A stretch of DNA of 64,000 bases from Polaribacter glomeratus (GCF_002954665.1 NZ_MSCM01000001.1:1798075-1862074), one strand, 5' to 3'; shown: positions 52,411 through 61,315, counted from the first letter of the stretch. Program-made: numbers and translations. Notes: generated by a model from the letters alone, not told the origin.

Positions 52411-53845
52411 ATTGAATACAAATATTCTTTGGTTCTGTAAAAAAACGCAACGCTTCAAAACCTCCTTCTCTGCCAACTCCCGAGTCTTTTTGCCCACCAA
52501 AAGGTGTTCTTAAATCGCGTAACATCCAAGTATTTACCCAAACAATGCCTGTGTGTAATTGTTTAGAAAACTGCATCGTTCTATTTAGATTGTTAGTCCA
52601 TAAGGTAGATGACAATCCATATTTTACATCATTCGCTAAAGATAGGGCTTCTTCATCAGTTTTAAACGACATGATGGTTACAACTGGTCCAAAAATTTCT
52701 TCCTGATTTAAGCTGCATTTATTATCAAATACTTCAATAATTGTGGGTTGTAAATAATAACCCTGTTCACACTCTTTAACGGCAACTTTATCACCTCCAA
52801 AAAGGATTTTCCCTCCTTCATTTTCTGCTAAATCAATATACCTTTTTACTTTTTCTAAATGTTCTTTGGATACTAAAGCACCAATATTTGTACTTTCTTC
52901 GGATGGATTTCCTACTTTTAATTCAGCTACTTTTTTAATGAAATCTTTTTTGAATTTATCATAAATTTTTTCTTCCACAAAAATTCGGCTTCCGCATAAA
53001 CATATCTGACCTTGATTTGCAAATGAAGAACGCACGGTAGTTGCCAACATTTTGTCGTAATCGCAATCCGCAAAAATAATATTCGGATTTTTACCTCCTA
53101 ATTCTAATGACAATTTCTTAAACATAGGTGCAGCAACACTTGCAATATGAGCTCCTGTTTTTGTACCTCCCGTAAATGAAATTGCTTTTATTTTTGGATG
53201 TGCTACAATTGCTTGTCCTGTTGAGGTTCCTAAACCATGAACAATATTTAAAACCCCTTTTGGCAAGCCAGCTTCTGTACAAATTTGACCTAATAAAAAA
53301 GCGGTCATTGGTGTAATTTCACTTGGTTTTGCAACCACACAATTTCCTGCTGCAATTGCAGGTGCAATTTTCCATGTAAATAAATACAAAGGTAAATTCC
53401 AAGGCGAAATGCAACCTACAACTCCTATTGGCTGGCGCAACGTAAAATTAACCGCATTTAAACCAACACTTTCATGCGCTTCGGATGAAAACTGAGTAAT
53501 CGCATTTGCAAAAAACCGAAAATTACTTGCAGCTCTTGGTATATCTACTTGCTTTGCTAAACTAATTGGTTTGCCGTTGTCTTTAGATTCCGCTTCTGCT
53601 AAAAAGTCTAATTTCTCTAAAATTAAATCAGCTATTTTAGAAAGGATTTTGCTTCTTTTATCCAAGGTAGTATTGCTCCATGTTGGAAATGCTTTTTGCG
53701 CTGCTTCGTATGCTTTCTGTACATCTTCTTTTGTTGAACTCGGAATTTGCCCGTAGACTTCTCCAATTGCAGGATTGTAATTATCTATCCAATTATTCTG
53801 AATCGGGTTTACAAATTCGCCATTTATGTAGTTTTGAATTTTCAT
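52403..53845 (-). CDS. aldehyde dehydrogenase, probably 2-aminomuconic-6-semialdehyde dehydrogenase
   Basis: The 480-residue ALDH has the catalytic glutamate in KLSLELGGKNPNIIFADCD near residue 250 and the nucleophilic cysteine in SFANQGQICLCGSRI near 283. The cofactor loop is SFTGGTKTG near 224. General family resemblance and its place among kynurenine genes point to oxidation of 2-aminomuconate semialdehyde to 2-aminomuconate. It overlaps the last DUF6090 gene by 4 bases. Confidence 0.9.
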   Translation of the reverse strand: MKIQNYINGEFVNPIQNNWIDNYNPAIGEVYGQIPSSTKEDVQKAYEAAQKAFPTWSNTTLDKRSKILSKIADLILEKLDFLAEAESKDNGKPISLAKQVDIPRAASNFRFFANAITQFSSEAHESVGLNAVNFTLRQPIGVVGCISPWNLPLYLFTWKIAPAIAAGNCVVAKPSEITPMTAFLLGQICTEAGLPKGVLNIVHGLGTSTGQAIVAHPKIKAISFTGGTKTGAHIASVAAPMFKKLSLELGGKNPNIIFADCDYDKMLATTVRSSFANQGQICLCGSRIFVEEKIYDKFKKDFIKKVAELKVGNPSEESTNIGALVSKEHLEKVKRYIDLAENEGGKILFGGDKVAVKECEQGYYLQPTIIEVFDNKCSLNQEEIFGPVVTIMSFKTDEEALSLANDVKYGLSSTLWTNNLNRTMQFSKQLHTGIVWVNTWMLRDLRTPFGGQKDSGVGREGGFEALRFFTEPKNICIQYE

Positions 53846-54594
53846 TGTTTACTATTTAAGTCAGACGCTATTAAAAGTAATAAATCTTTTATTTCTGTAT
53901 CTGGATTTTCTCTGTAATTTATAACATCTTGCGTAAAAGAAAGTTTCATTCCCAAAAGATTCCGAATTCTTTTTTGTTTTAAAATCTGTGAATACTCATT
54001 TGTCTTTTCTTTTTCAATAGAAATATTCGGGATATTGTATTTTATTAACGGAATAAAATTGATGTCGTTTTCAAAAATAGCATCTATTCTAATTTGATGT
54101 ACATTTAATCTGTCCTCAAGTAAATCTTTTAATTTATTTATGCTAAACTCAAAACCAGAAAATTTTTCATTAATTTCTTTGCTTTTTATCAAACTTAATT
54201 TGTTGGTGTTTTTTAAGTTAATATAGGCATTTACAGTTGGTGAATCCGTTTGTAAATCCCAAACTGCACTTTCAAAAATTGAGTCTGTAACACTTTTTTT
54301 ATCTTGAATTAAATCAATTCCAAGAATAAACATAAGTGACTTTTTCAACTCTTTTTCTTCTAAAATTAATACTTCCGATTGTTGTTTGGCAAGCGTTAGA
54401 TTTTCGAATAAATTATTTAGAACTACTGTTTCTTCTATGTTGGCTTTTCTATTTTCATTCCAATTATTAATCTGCAAAGCAATCAAAATACCAATAACCA
54501 CCAATGCAATTTCACCAATGGCATATTTAAAGTATTTACTGGTTTTATTTTCCATTAGTAGGTTTTGACGGATTTTTCTAAAGAGTTTTATCAT
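53842..54594 (-). CDS. DUF6090 membrane protein, copy 6 of 6
   Basis: The product has 250 residues. A basic head (MIKLFRKIRQNLLMENKTSK) is followed by one membrane helix, EIALVVIGILIALQINNW, at about residues 28-45. The rest is a charged helical tail with LILEEKELKKSLMFILG and DLQTDSPTVNAYINLKNTNK. The head matches copy 3 almost residue for residue, whereas the tail does not align with it by eye. Four-base overlaps join it to copy 5 and to the aldehyde dehydrogenase. The DUF6090 function is unknown. Confidence 0.9.
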   Translation of the reverse strand: MIKLFRKIRQNLLMENKTSKYFKYAIGEIALVVIGILIALQINNWNENRKANIEETVVLNNLFENLTLAKQQSEVLILEEKELKKSLMFILGIDLIQDKKSVTDSIFESAVWDLQTDSPTVNAYINLKNTNKLSLIKSKEINEKFSGFEFSINKLKDLLEDRLNVHQIRIDAIFENDINFIPLIKYNIPNISIEKEKTNEYSQILKQKRIRNLLGMKLSFTQDVINYRENPDTEIKDLLLLIASDLNSKQ

Positions 54595-55334
54595 TGAAGT
54601 ACGCTATTTATTTGCTCAAGAGAACGTTCAGACAGTCTAAGCACATCTTCTATTTTTCTTTTTATTATTTCTTTTTCTTTAAAATCAGTTTTTAATATAT
54701 TTCTTACTATTGGTGATTTTAGCAACTTAATCAATTCTTTTTTCCGTTCAATTGAATCCCCAATAAAAGTATCGCCATCGTTGTAATATTTTAATTCATA
54801 ACTCTTTTGCTGATAACGCCAAAACTCATTCGCTTGATCGACTTCTTTATTGTGACTGTTTAGCGACCTTTTTAAAAATGGCCATTGAAATCCATAAAGT
54901 TCTTGTAATTCTATAAAAATAGCGTTGTATTTTCCGTATGCCGTAATCTGTGAATTTTCAAATCTTTTTTGTAGGGTTGGACTATAATCTAGATTAAGAT
55001 AATGCACCTCAACCTTCAGTTCTAAAGACTGTAACTTAATTGTATCTAGTCTTCTATTTTTTAAAAGTTTATCTTTTTCTTCTTTTTCAACTTCAATAAA
55101 CTTTATATCCCGTTTAGAATTTTCTATGTTTAATTTAAGTTCTTCTTTATACTCCACCAGAAATTGTTTAAGTATTGCTTGATTATTTTTTTGTTGATTC
55201 CAAGTATTAATTTGAAGCGCAATTAAAATACCAACAACGACAAGAATGACTTCACCAAGTGCATATTTAAAATATTTGGATGTTCTACCTTCATTCAGAA
55301 CTTTTTCACGGGTTTTTCGAAAGAATTTTATCAT
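54591..55334 (-). CDS. DUF6090 membrane protein, copy 5 of 6
   Basis: The product has 247 residues. The head (MIKFFRKTREKVLNEGRTSK) and helix VILVVVGILIALQINTW are the most divergent among copies 2-6. The tail is strongly charged and coiled-coil-like (LIKLLKSPIVRNILKTDFKEK near the end) and has an aromatic LYGFQWPFLKRS patch. It overlaps copies 4 and 6 by 4 bases each. Confidence 0.9.
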   Translation of the reverse strand: MIKFFRKTREKVLNEGRTSKYFKYALGEVILVVVGILIALQINTWNQQKNNQAILKQFLVEYKEELKLNIENSKRDIKFIEVEKEEKDKLLKNRRLDTIKLQSLELKVEVHYLNLDYSPTLQKRFENSQITAYGKYNAIFIELQELYGFQWPFLKRSLNSHNKEVDQANEFWRYQQKSYELKYYNDGDTFIGDSIERKKELIKLLKSPIVRNILKTDFKEKEIIKRKIEDVLRLSERSLEQINSVLQ

Positions 55335-56092
55335 TGTTTTAATGATTTATAATTAAGTTTAATATAACGGATGATAGCCTCCGCTTTTTTTTGAACACTT
55401 ATAAATTTGGGTTCAAAAAAATTAGCACCACCATTTATATAGCGACATAGAGGCAATATTCTTTTGTCTTCAAAAATTGCTTTATACGCTTTTTTACTGG
55501 GTGGTTTTGGTGTGTTTGTTGGAAAAAACTTTTTATGATCTGCGTCTAAAAAGAGTTCATATTTTATTTTTCTAAGATCTAATCTACTTTGGTTTCCTGA
55601 TTCTGAAAAATTAGTAGTTAAACTAGTGTAACTATCATAATAATCTTGCAACATCCTTAATAATATAGTGTCTGGAAATTCAGCCAGACTGCCCGAAGAA
55701 TTTAAAAGTTTCCAAGTATTGGTTTGTTCCGGGTAATTATAAACACCTGTAAACGCATTAAAATCTAGAATAAAGGCGAGAGAATCAGATATATAATGTG
55801 TTTCAGACTCCATAATTGCAATGATGTTTTTGCCCGCTTTTATTTCTCTTTGTAAGGATTTCGTTGTTCGGTTTTGTTCTAGCGTATCTATCGAGATGTC
55901 TTTAGCAAGAGATAATATATTGGTATGAATTTGTTTTTCTTGTTTTCTGGCTTCATGCCAATTATTTATTTGTAGTGCAATTAAAATTCCAATAACTACC
56001 AGTATAATTTCGCCAACAGCATATTTAAAATATTTAGATGTTTTATTTTCCATAACTAAAGATTTTCTAATATGTCTAAAGAATTTTATCAT
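55331..56092 (-). CDS. DUF6090 membrane protein, copy 4 of 6
   Basis: The product has 253 residues. The head is MIKFFRHIRKSLVMENKTSK and the helix IILVVIGILIALQINNW. The tail contains DFNAFTGVYNYPEQTNTWKL and LLNSSGSLAEFPDTILLRML, a motif type (a short NxSG-like turn followed by helices) that recurs in looser form in copies 1, 2 and 6. It overlaps its neighbours by 4 bases on both sides. Confidence 0.9.
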   Translation of the reverse strand: MIKFFRHIRKSLVMENKTSKYFKYAVGEIILVVIGILIALQINNWHEARKQEKQIHTNILSLAKDISIDTLEQNRTTKSLQREIKAGKNIIAIMESETHYISDSLAFILDFNAFTGVYNYPEQTNTWKLLNSSGSLAEFPDTILLRMLQDYYDSYTSLTTNFSESGNQSRLDLRKIKYELFLDADHKKFFPTNTPKPPSKKAYKAIFEDKRILPLCRYINGGANFFEPKFISVQKKAEAIIRYIKLNYKSLKQ

Positions 56093-56802
56093 GTTTTATT
56101 CTTTCTTATTTGCATTCTAATTTCTGAAAGCTTTTTTAAACTAGATGTTATACTATTTACCGTACCGTTTCTATTATCTCGATATATTTTAAAAAGTACA
56201 ATAGTAGAAGGTTTCTCAAAGAAGTTTTTAGAATTAGTTGGCACACAGAAATCTTTCCACTTAAAATCTAAAAAATCCTCTTTAATTACAGGATTCCAAT
56301 CAGTCTGAAAAGAGTCTTCTACATCCTGCAAACTTTCATATACTTTAAAAAGACTTTCGTCGTAATATGAAATCAAAGATAATTGCAACTCATTATTTGA
56401 AATAAATTCTATTCCTTTAGACTTTAATACTTCAAAAGCACTAGATTGAGATTTAAAACGCTCAAAACAGATAATCTTTCCCATCCAATTATCAAGATTA
56501 CTAGTATATATTTTTCTTGAAACTTGAGACAACAGACTATCTGTTAATTGTATGGCAAGTTTAGCCGAAAATAATTCTTTGGACATTGCGATAGAATCTT
56601 GTTCGAGATTTTGATCTATTAAACCAATAATCTCTTGCTCAAATTTTTTTGCCTTAAGTACTTCGTTCCAATTATTAATTTGCAAAGCAATCAAAATCCC
56701 AATTACTACCAAAACAATTTCGCCAATTGCATATTTAAAGTACTTGGATGTTTTATTTTCCATAAGTAGGTTTTGACGGATTTTTCGGAAGAGTTTTATC
56801 AT
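56089..56802 (-). CDS. DUF6090 membrane protein, copy 3 of 6
   Basis: The product has 237 residues, the shortest copy. Head and helix (MIKLFRKIRQNLLMENKTSK, IVLVVIGILIALQINNW) are nearly identical to those of copy 6. The tail carries FERFKSQSSAFEVLKSKGIE, FISNNELQLSLISYYDESL and a C-terminal ITSSLKKLSEIRMQIRKNK. It is 16 bases after copy 2 and overlaps copy 4 by 4. Confidence 0.9.
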   Translation of the reverse strand: MIKLFRKIRQNLLMENKTSKYFKYAIGEIVLVVIGILIALQINNWNEVLKAKKFEQEIIGLIDQNLEQDSIAMSKELFSAKLAIQLTDSLLSQVSRKIYTSNLDNWMGKIICFERFKSQSSAFEVLKSKGIEFISNNELQLSLISYYDESLFKVYESLQDVEDSFQTDWNPVIKEDFLDFKWKDFCVPTNSKNFFEKPSTIVLFKIYRDNRNGTVNSITSSLKKLSEIRMQIRKNKT

Positions 56803-56818
56803 AACATATAATATGTTT

Positions 56819-57595
56819 TTATTTATCGATTTCGATGTTTATTAAATTAATCATTTGGTTTAGACTCGCTTTGTATTTTGGATACGTCTTAATTATCATA
56901 ACACGAGATTTGCCATAATGTAAAAGACAAAGGCTTTCGAATTTTTTTGATTGTAATAAGGGTTTGAGCGAATTCGTTCCCAAAGGTTCTCCTAACTTTT
57001 GGGTATCAAATGATTCAAGGAACGAGTAAACGTATCTGGTACTGATTAGTTCTTCATCAAAAAATAAATTGTCAATTTCTTTTAAGGTTTCTTTTAAGTT
57101 CTCTTCTTGATATTTTACAAGATAAGTGTTCGTGTCCCAAGAGGCTATTAATTTCCTAATACTATCATTTTTTATATACTGCAAGCCACCTGAAGAAATA
57201 ATTTCACTTATGGCACCCGTTTCAATATTGGTTATTACGTCATCATTATAAATATCAAAATAAAATTTAAATATTGTTTTATCGCTTGTACTATCTATTG
57301 CTTTAGAGGAACTCATTATTTTAACCAATACTTCTTCCCTTTTCATAAAATCTAAAATGTGCTGTTCTTCTTTGTTAACATTTTGCAGGTTGCTTTCCAT
57401 TTCATTTTTTAAAGATTTTAAATAATCAATCTGTTTTTTATGGTTCGCATTTTCTTCATTCCAATTATTAATTTGAAGTGCAATTAAAATACCAATAACT
57501 ACCAATACAATTTCGCCAATTGCATATTTAAAGTATTTGGTGGTTTTTCCTTCTTTTAAAAGGTTTTGACGAATTTTTCTAAAAAATTTAATCAT
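56819..57595 (-). CDS. DUF6090 membrane protein, copy 2 of 6
   Basis: I start this at the ATG at 57595 (MIKFFRKIRQNLLKEGKTTK), which aligns with the heads of the other copies; it gives 258 residues. The helix is IVLVVIGILIALQINNW. The tail has FDIYNDDVITNIETGAISEI followed by a SSGGLQYIKNDSIRKLIASW turn-helix region. It overlaps copy 1 by 8 bases. Confidence 0.88.
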   Translation of the reverse strand: MIKFFRKIRQNLLKEGKTTKYFKYAIGEIVLVVIGILIALQINNWNEENANHKKQIDYLKSLKNEMESNLQNVNKEEQHILDFMKREEVLVKIMSSSKAIDSTSDKTIFKFYFDIYNDDVITNIETGAISEIISSGGLQYIKNDSIRKLIASWDTNTYLVKYQEENLKETLKEIDNLFFDEELISTRYVYSFLESFDTQKLGEPLGTNSLKPLLQSKKFESLCLLHYGKSRVMIIKTYPKYKASLNQMINLINIEIDK

Positions 57596-58385
57596 CATCC
57601 CCACTCTTTTGTAAGTCTTTCTCTATCAATTCGTTTAACTTTAAAAGAAGATGAATCATTTTTTTATGCGCACTTTTTAGTCCTACATTATTCATGACAG
57701 AAAGCTTTAGTCCATTTCTAAATTCATTAATTTTTAGCAGTCTATTATAATCAGGAATTACAGTAAGTACCGGAATTTGTGATGGAGCACTATAAGTTGG
57801 TATTCCTGTTGCTGCAGTTTTTTGAACATCTAATAAATTGAGTACTTCACCATTTTTTATAGAAACATTATAAAGATACTCTTCATATTCTCTATACATA
57901 TGATGCTCACTATTATTTATAGACACATACATTTTATCTAGTTCTAATAATTGATATTTAATAGCGTCGTTAGTAATATAATTGAGATTACCAGAACTCA
58001 ATAATTCTTTATACGTATTGTTTGTAGGAATGAATATTTGCCTAGAAAACACTTGGTTAATGGTCATTTCTAATTCTATTACATCAAGTGCTGTTTCTAA
58101 TGTTTTAAAATCGAGCAGTCGTGCCGCAGCTTTTATGGTACCACCTCTGTACTTGATAATACTATCATTATTTACTCGTTCTAATTTAACATCTGCTTGC
58201 AAATTTTTAAGATATTTTACTTCTTGCTTGCGAAACTTTTGCTCCTCATTACTATTATTTATAGCAAGAGCAATCAAAATACCAATTACTACAAGAATTA
58301 TTTCTCCTATAGCGTAGAGTAAATACTTCGTTGTATTGTTTTTTTTAATCATTGATTTCCGGATATTTTTAAAGAGTTTTATCAA
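57588..58385 (-). CDS. DUF6090 membrane protein, copy 1 of 6
   Basis: The 265-residue product is the most divergent head (MIKLFKNIRKSMIKKNNTTK) with the helix IILVVIGILIALAINNS. The tail has TNNTYKELLSSGNLNYITND, again the SSGxLxYI turn, and ends GDDD. Its ATG is adjacent to the stop of the RidA gene (58386), so the array is placed in frame-independent but tight coupling with the kynurenine genes. Confidence 0.9.
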   Translation of the reverse strand: MIKLFKNIRKSMIKKNNTTKYLLYAIGEIILVVIGILIALAINNSNEEQKFRKQEVKYLKNLQADVKLERVNNDSIIKYRGGTIKAAARLLDFKTLETALDVIELEMTINQVFSRQIFIPTNNTYKELLSSGNLNYITNDAIKYQLLELDKMYVSINNSEHHMYREYEEYLYNVSIKNGEVLNLLDVQKTAATGIPTYSAPSQIPVLTVIPDYNRLLKINEFRNGLKLSVMNNVGLKSAHKKMIHLLLKLNELIEKDLQKSGDDD

Positions 58386-58790
58386 CTACTTTTTCTTAAA
58401 TGCCGTTACTTTTATCTCTACTACCAAATCTGGATGTGGCAATTGATGCACAGCAACGGTAGTTCTTGTTGGCCCTGTCTCTTTGTCAAAAAAGGTTCCA
58501 TATACCTTGTTGTAGCCTGCAAAATCATTCATGTTTACTAAGAATGTAGAAACGTCTACCACATCTTTTAAACTTGCCCTAACCGTTTGCAAATTGATAT
58601 CAATGTTTTTTAATACTTCGCTAGTTTGTGTTTCTATATTTAGAAATTTTGTTCCCATTTCGTCAATAATATCAACGCCTGCGATGGTATTGTCTGCGCG
58701 TCTAGAACTTGTTCCTGATACAAAAATAAAATCTCCCACAACTTTTACATGTGGATATGCGCCTCTTGGTGTTACTTTTTTTTCTGACAT
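58386..58790 (-). CDS. RidA-family 2-aminomuconate deaminase
   Basis: The 134-residue protein has the RidA/YjgF fold: [20 protein letters not shown] near residue 14, [20 protein letters not shown] near 57 and [20 protein letters not shown] at the end. It resembles the NbaF/AmnD branch (142-145 residues), which deaminates 2-aminomuconate to 4-oxalocrotonate. Context supports this over general imine deaminase activity. It lies between the DUF1697 and DUF6090 genes. Confidence 0.85.
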   Translation of the reverse strand: MSEKKVTPRGAYPHVKVVGDFIFVSGTSSRRADNTIAGVDIIDEMGTKFLNIETQTSEVLKNIDINLQTVRASLKDVVDVSTFLVNMNDFAGYNKVYGTFFDKETGPTRTTVAVHQLPHPDLVVEIKVTAFKKK

Positions 58791-58807
58791 AATTATTTTA
58801 TATAAAT

Positions 58808-58840
58808 AGACCTCACAGGTTTTAAAAACCTGTGAGGTCT
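58808..58840. repeat. perfect 16-bp palindrome over the DUF1697 stop codon
   Basis: AGACCTCACAGGTTTT (58808-58823) and AAAACCTGTGAGGTCT (58825-58840) are perfect inverted copies around one base. The DUF1697 stop codon (58822-58824) is at the centre, and the left end approaches the RidA gene. From memory this resembles a dispersed palindrome of flavobacterial genomes. A poly-T tail is lacking, so it may attenuate rather than end transcription. Confidence 0.85.
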
Positions 58841-59388
58841 TTACCCAATTCTAACAACTTTAAAGCTGTTCTTAAATTTCTTGATGTTGCAATAACATTC
58901 AATTTTTTCTCAATACTATTATTCGTTAATTTTGTATTACCAAATCCTGTTGGGCAATATAAATACACAATATCATTTACTATTTTATATTGATCTTCTC
59001 CACTATTATTGATTTCAATTGCTGTAATTTCTGATGTTCTATCCAAAAAAGCAAAAGCCACTATTTTTTCATTTTCTAATGAAAAAGGATACTTCTCAAT
59101 TGCTTTTTTCCATTCTGGAATTGTTCTTATAATAACAGGAACATCATAGTAAAACCTCTCTTTAATTCCTTCTTTTATTTGCTGACAGATTTCTGCTTTT
59201 GTTTTATTTGAATCTAAAATAATATTACCACTTTGAATGTAGGTTTGTACGTTTAGAAACTTCATGTTATGTAACATTTGGCGTAATGCTGCCATCGGAA
59301 TTTTATTTTTTCCGGATACATTAATTCCTCTTAATAAAACAATATATCTTTCCAATTTGCTTTTTAAACTTCTTGTTGCTTTCGACAA
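58822..59388 (-). CDS. DUF1697 family protein
   Basis: The product has 188 residues. The DUF1697 hallmark [20 protein letters not shown] starts at residue 15, followed by [19 protein letters not shown] and a C-terminal [15 protein letters not shown]. Function is unknown. A TTG at 59355 (LERYIVLL) is an alternative start nearer the family norm. The final residues DLTGF and the stop are encoded inside a palindromic repeat. It lies between kmo and the RidA gene. Confidence 0.88.
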   Translation of the reverse strand: MSKATRSLKSKLERYIVLLRGINVSGKNKIPMAALRQMLHNMKFLNVQTYIQSGNIILDSNKTKAEICQQIKEGIKERFYYDVPVIIRTIPEWKKAIEKYPFSLENEKIVAFAFLDRTSEITAIEINNSGEDQYKIVNDIVYLYCPTGFGNTKLTNNSIEKKLNVIATSRNLRTALKLLELGKDLTGF

Positions 59389-59408
59389 TCAATACCATTA
59401 TACCTGGG

Positions 59409-59480
59409 TTAGCCCTGATTGAAATGGCATCCTTTTTTCTTTTTCAGAAAAAAGATATAATGGAAAGCAGGAAATAGCTT
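59409..59480 (-). repeat. palindromic dispersed repeat, copy C
   Basis: Read on the minus strand, this runs from AAGCTATTTCCTGCTTTCCA to TTTCAATCAGGGCTAA, closely matching copies A and B. It begins about 10 bases after the kmo stop codon and precedes DUF1697, inside the kynurenine cluster. Confidence 0.88.
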
Positions 59481-59489
59481 CTAAAAAAA

Positions 59490-60899
59490 CTACATTCCTG
59501 CAATTTTATCCTCTTCTAAAATGGCATTTGTTTCTTCTTTTACTTTATCTAAAATAACTTTCAACTCCTCTTTTGTCATGTTTAAGTTTGTATGCACAGC
59601 GGCATCTGCAACTAAATTTAGCAAGGCTTTGTCTTGTGCTCGCCCTCTTGTCATCGCTTCATGATACCCAATATTTTCATTAAACGTAACTAAAGAATAT
59701 TTAGAAAAATACTGCGTAGGAAAATGCTTTTCTAAATCCATTTCAATCTTTCTTTTTTCTTTAAAAAGCGGATTTGCCACATGGTCTCGCATTTCATAAA
59801 AATTATCAATTGCCAAATCTGCAATCGCATCTGTATCTATTTTTCTTGCTTTTTGATAGGCTTTAAAAACAGCTTGCCAATCACCTACGTTTTTATCTAA
59901 TATTTCATCAAAAACCACCACATCTTCAAAAGAAGCGTTCATTCCTTGTCCGTAAAACGGCACAATTGCATGCGAAGAATCGCCTAATAATAGGGTCTTA
60001 TTTTTATAAAACCAAGGCGAACATTTTACGGTTCCTAAAGGTCCGGTTGGGTTGTTTGTAAACTCTTCTAAAATATTAGGAATTAGAGCCAACGCATCTG
60101 GGAATTCTTTTTCAAAAAAGGCGGTAATTTTTTCTTCGGATATTAAATTATCGAAATTAAACTCGCCTTCATCATAACTTAAAAACAGGGTTACTGTAAA
60201 ACTACCATCCATATTTGGCAACGCAATTAACATAAAATCGCCTCTTGGCCAAATGTGCAAATGCCCTTTACTTATTTGATGATTCCCGGTTTTATCCGCA
60301 GGAATTTCTAACTCTTTATACCCGTGATTTAAATAATTTTGAGCATAACTAAATAAAAATTTACGTTCAGAAATATAGCTTTTTCTTAAAATTGAACCAG
60401 CACCATCGGTACCAAAAAGAACTGTTGCGTTTACCGTAAATTCTTCATCCGTTTCGTAATCTTTAAAATGCGCAATCGTATTTTCGATAGCTACTTTTTG
60501 ACATCGTTTATTAAAGTAAAGAGTTACATTTTCATGTTTTTCTGCTTCGTCTAATAAAAGAGCGTTTAAATCCCCTCTAGAAATACTGTTGATATATTCA
60601 TTATCTCGTCCAGAATAGTTCGAAGAAAAAGTGTTGCCAGCGGTATCATGCATCAATCTGCCATACATTGGTATGCAAATCTCTCTTGCTTTTTCTTCCA
60701 TTCCGCATAAACGCAATGCCTTTAAACCTCTATCGGATAAAGCCAAATTGATCGATCTTCCTGCAGAAATATCTACTTTTCGCAAATCGGGTCTACTTTC
60801 ATACACCTCTACTTTATAACCTCTTTGCGCTAATCGTAACGCTAATAATGAGCCACATAAACCAGCTCCTATAATTAATATGTTCTCTTTTTTATTCAT
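59490..60899 (-). CDS. kmo: kynurenine 3-monooxygenase
   Basis: KMO hydroxylates L-kynurenine to 3-hydroxykynurenine with FAD and NADPH. The 469-residue protein has the FAD loop GAGLCGSLLALRLAQRG near residue 8. It also has SAGRSINLALSDRGLKALR near 47, the GDSSHAIVPFYGQGMNASFEDV segment near 308 and a membrane-free C-terminus. KMO-like YLNHGYKELEIP and HLHIWPRGDFMLIALPNMDG are present. The gene is directly adjacent to the CxxC protein gene upstream and followed by palindrome copy C. Confidence 0.95.
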   Translation of the reverse strand: MNKKENILIIGAGLCGSLLALRLAQRGYKVEVYESRPDLRKVDISAGRSINLALSDRGLKALRLCGMEEKAREICIPMYGRLMHDTAGNTFSSNYSGRDNEYINSISRGDLNALLLDEAEKHENVTLYFNKRCQKVAIENTIAHFKDYETDEEFTVNATVLFGTDGAGSILRKSYISERKFLFSYAQNYLNHGYKELEIPADKTGNHQISKGHLHIWPRGDFMLIALPNMDGSFTVTLFLSYDEGEFNFDNLISEEKITAFFEKEFPDALALIPNILEEFTNNPTGPLGTVKCSPWFYKNKTLLLGDSSHAIVPFYGQGMNASFEDVVVFDEILDKNVGDWQAVFKAYQKARKIDTDAIADLAIDNFYEMRDHVANPLFKEKRKIEMDLEKHFPTQYFSKYSLVTFNENIGYHEAMTRGRAQDKALLNLVADAAVHTNLNMTKEELKVILDKVKEETNAILEEDKIAGM

Positions 60900-61250
60900 T
60901 TATTTCTTATTTAATCCTGATCCACACCACGGACAATTTCTAATTGCGATTAAAGAAGGCCCTCCATCGTGAATTGGTATCGCAAAGCTTTTATCAACTT
61001 TTTGATAAATGATTGCTTCGTTTTCATTCTTTTTGCCTGAGAAAGTATGGTATGCCAAAACAGGGCAGCAAAAATTCTCTGTGTTAAAGTTTTCTTTTAT
61101 CAACTCCTGCTTCAAATACCATTCGTAAAAATGATGATGATCATCTTTTGCGTCTAAAAAAGCATCATATTCAGCTGTTCTCCAACCTGATTTTGAGTAG
61201 TCAATATTTTCAAATTTCTGATATAATTTTTTAAACTCTGTAAAATTCAT
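60900..61250 (-). CDS. small CxxC protein between kynU and kmo
   Basis: This 116-residue cytoplasmic protein has an aromatic and acidic N-terminal half (DAFLDAKDDHHHFYEWYLKQ near residue 32). A cysteine pair is near 61 (NFCCPVLAYH) and the protein ends in RNCPWCGSGLNKK, a half zinc-ribbon like those of several small DUF families. I do not recognise it firmly. Its stop directly abuts the kmo start and it follows kynU by 65 bases, so it belongs to the operon. Confidence 0.75.
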   Translation of the reverse strand: MNFTEFKKLYQKFENIDYSKSGWRTAEYDAFLDAKDDHHHFYEWYLKQELIKENFNTENFCCPVLAYHTFSGKKNENEAIIYQKVDKSFAIPIHDGGPSLIAIRNCPWCGSGLNKK

Positions 61251-61315
61251 TGTTGCAATGCTGTTTATTTAAACTCCTTTTCATTTCATAAAAAACGAAG
61301 AAAAATCAAGTTTTA

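Noticed and set aside
53842..58385. Prophage or toxin-immunity array explanation for the six tandem genes
   Set aside because: No phage structural genes, integrase, toxin or secretion genes are present; base composition matches the surroundings; the common head with one membrane helix fits the DUF6090 family.
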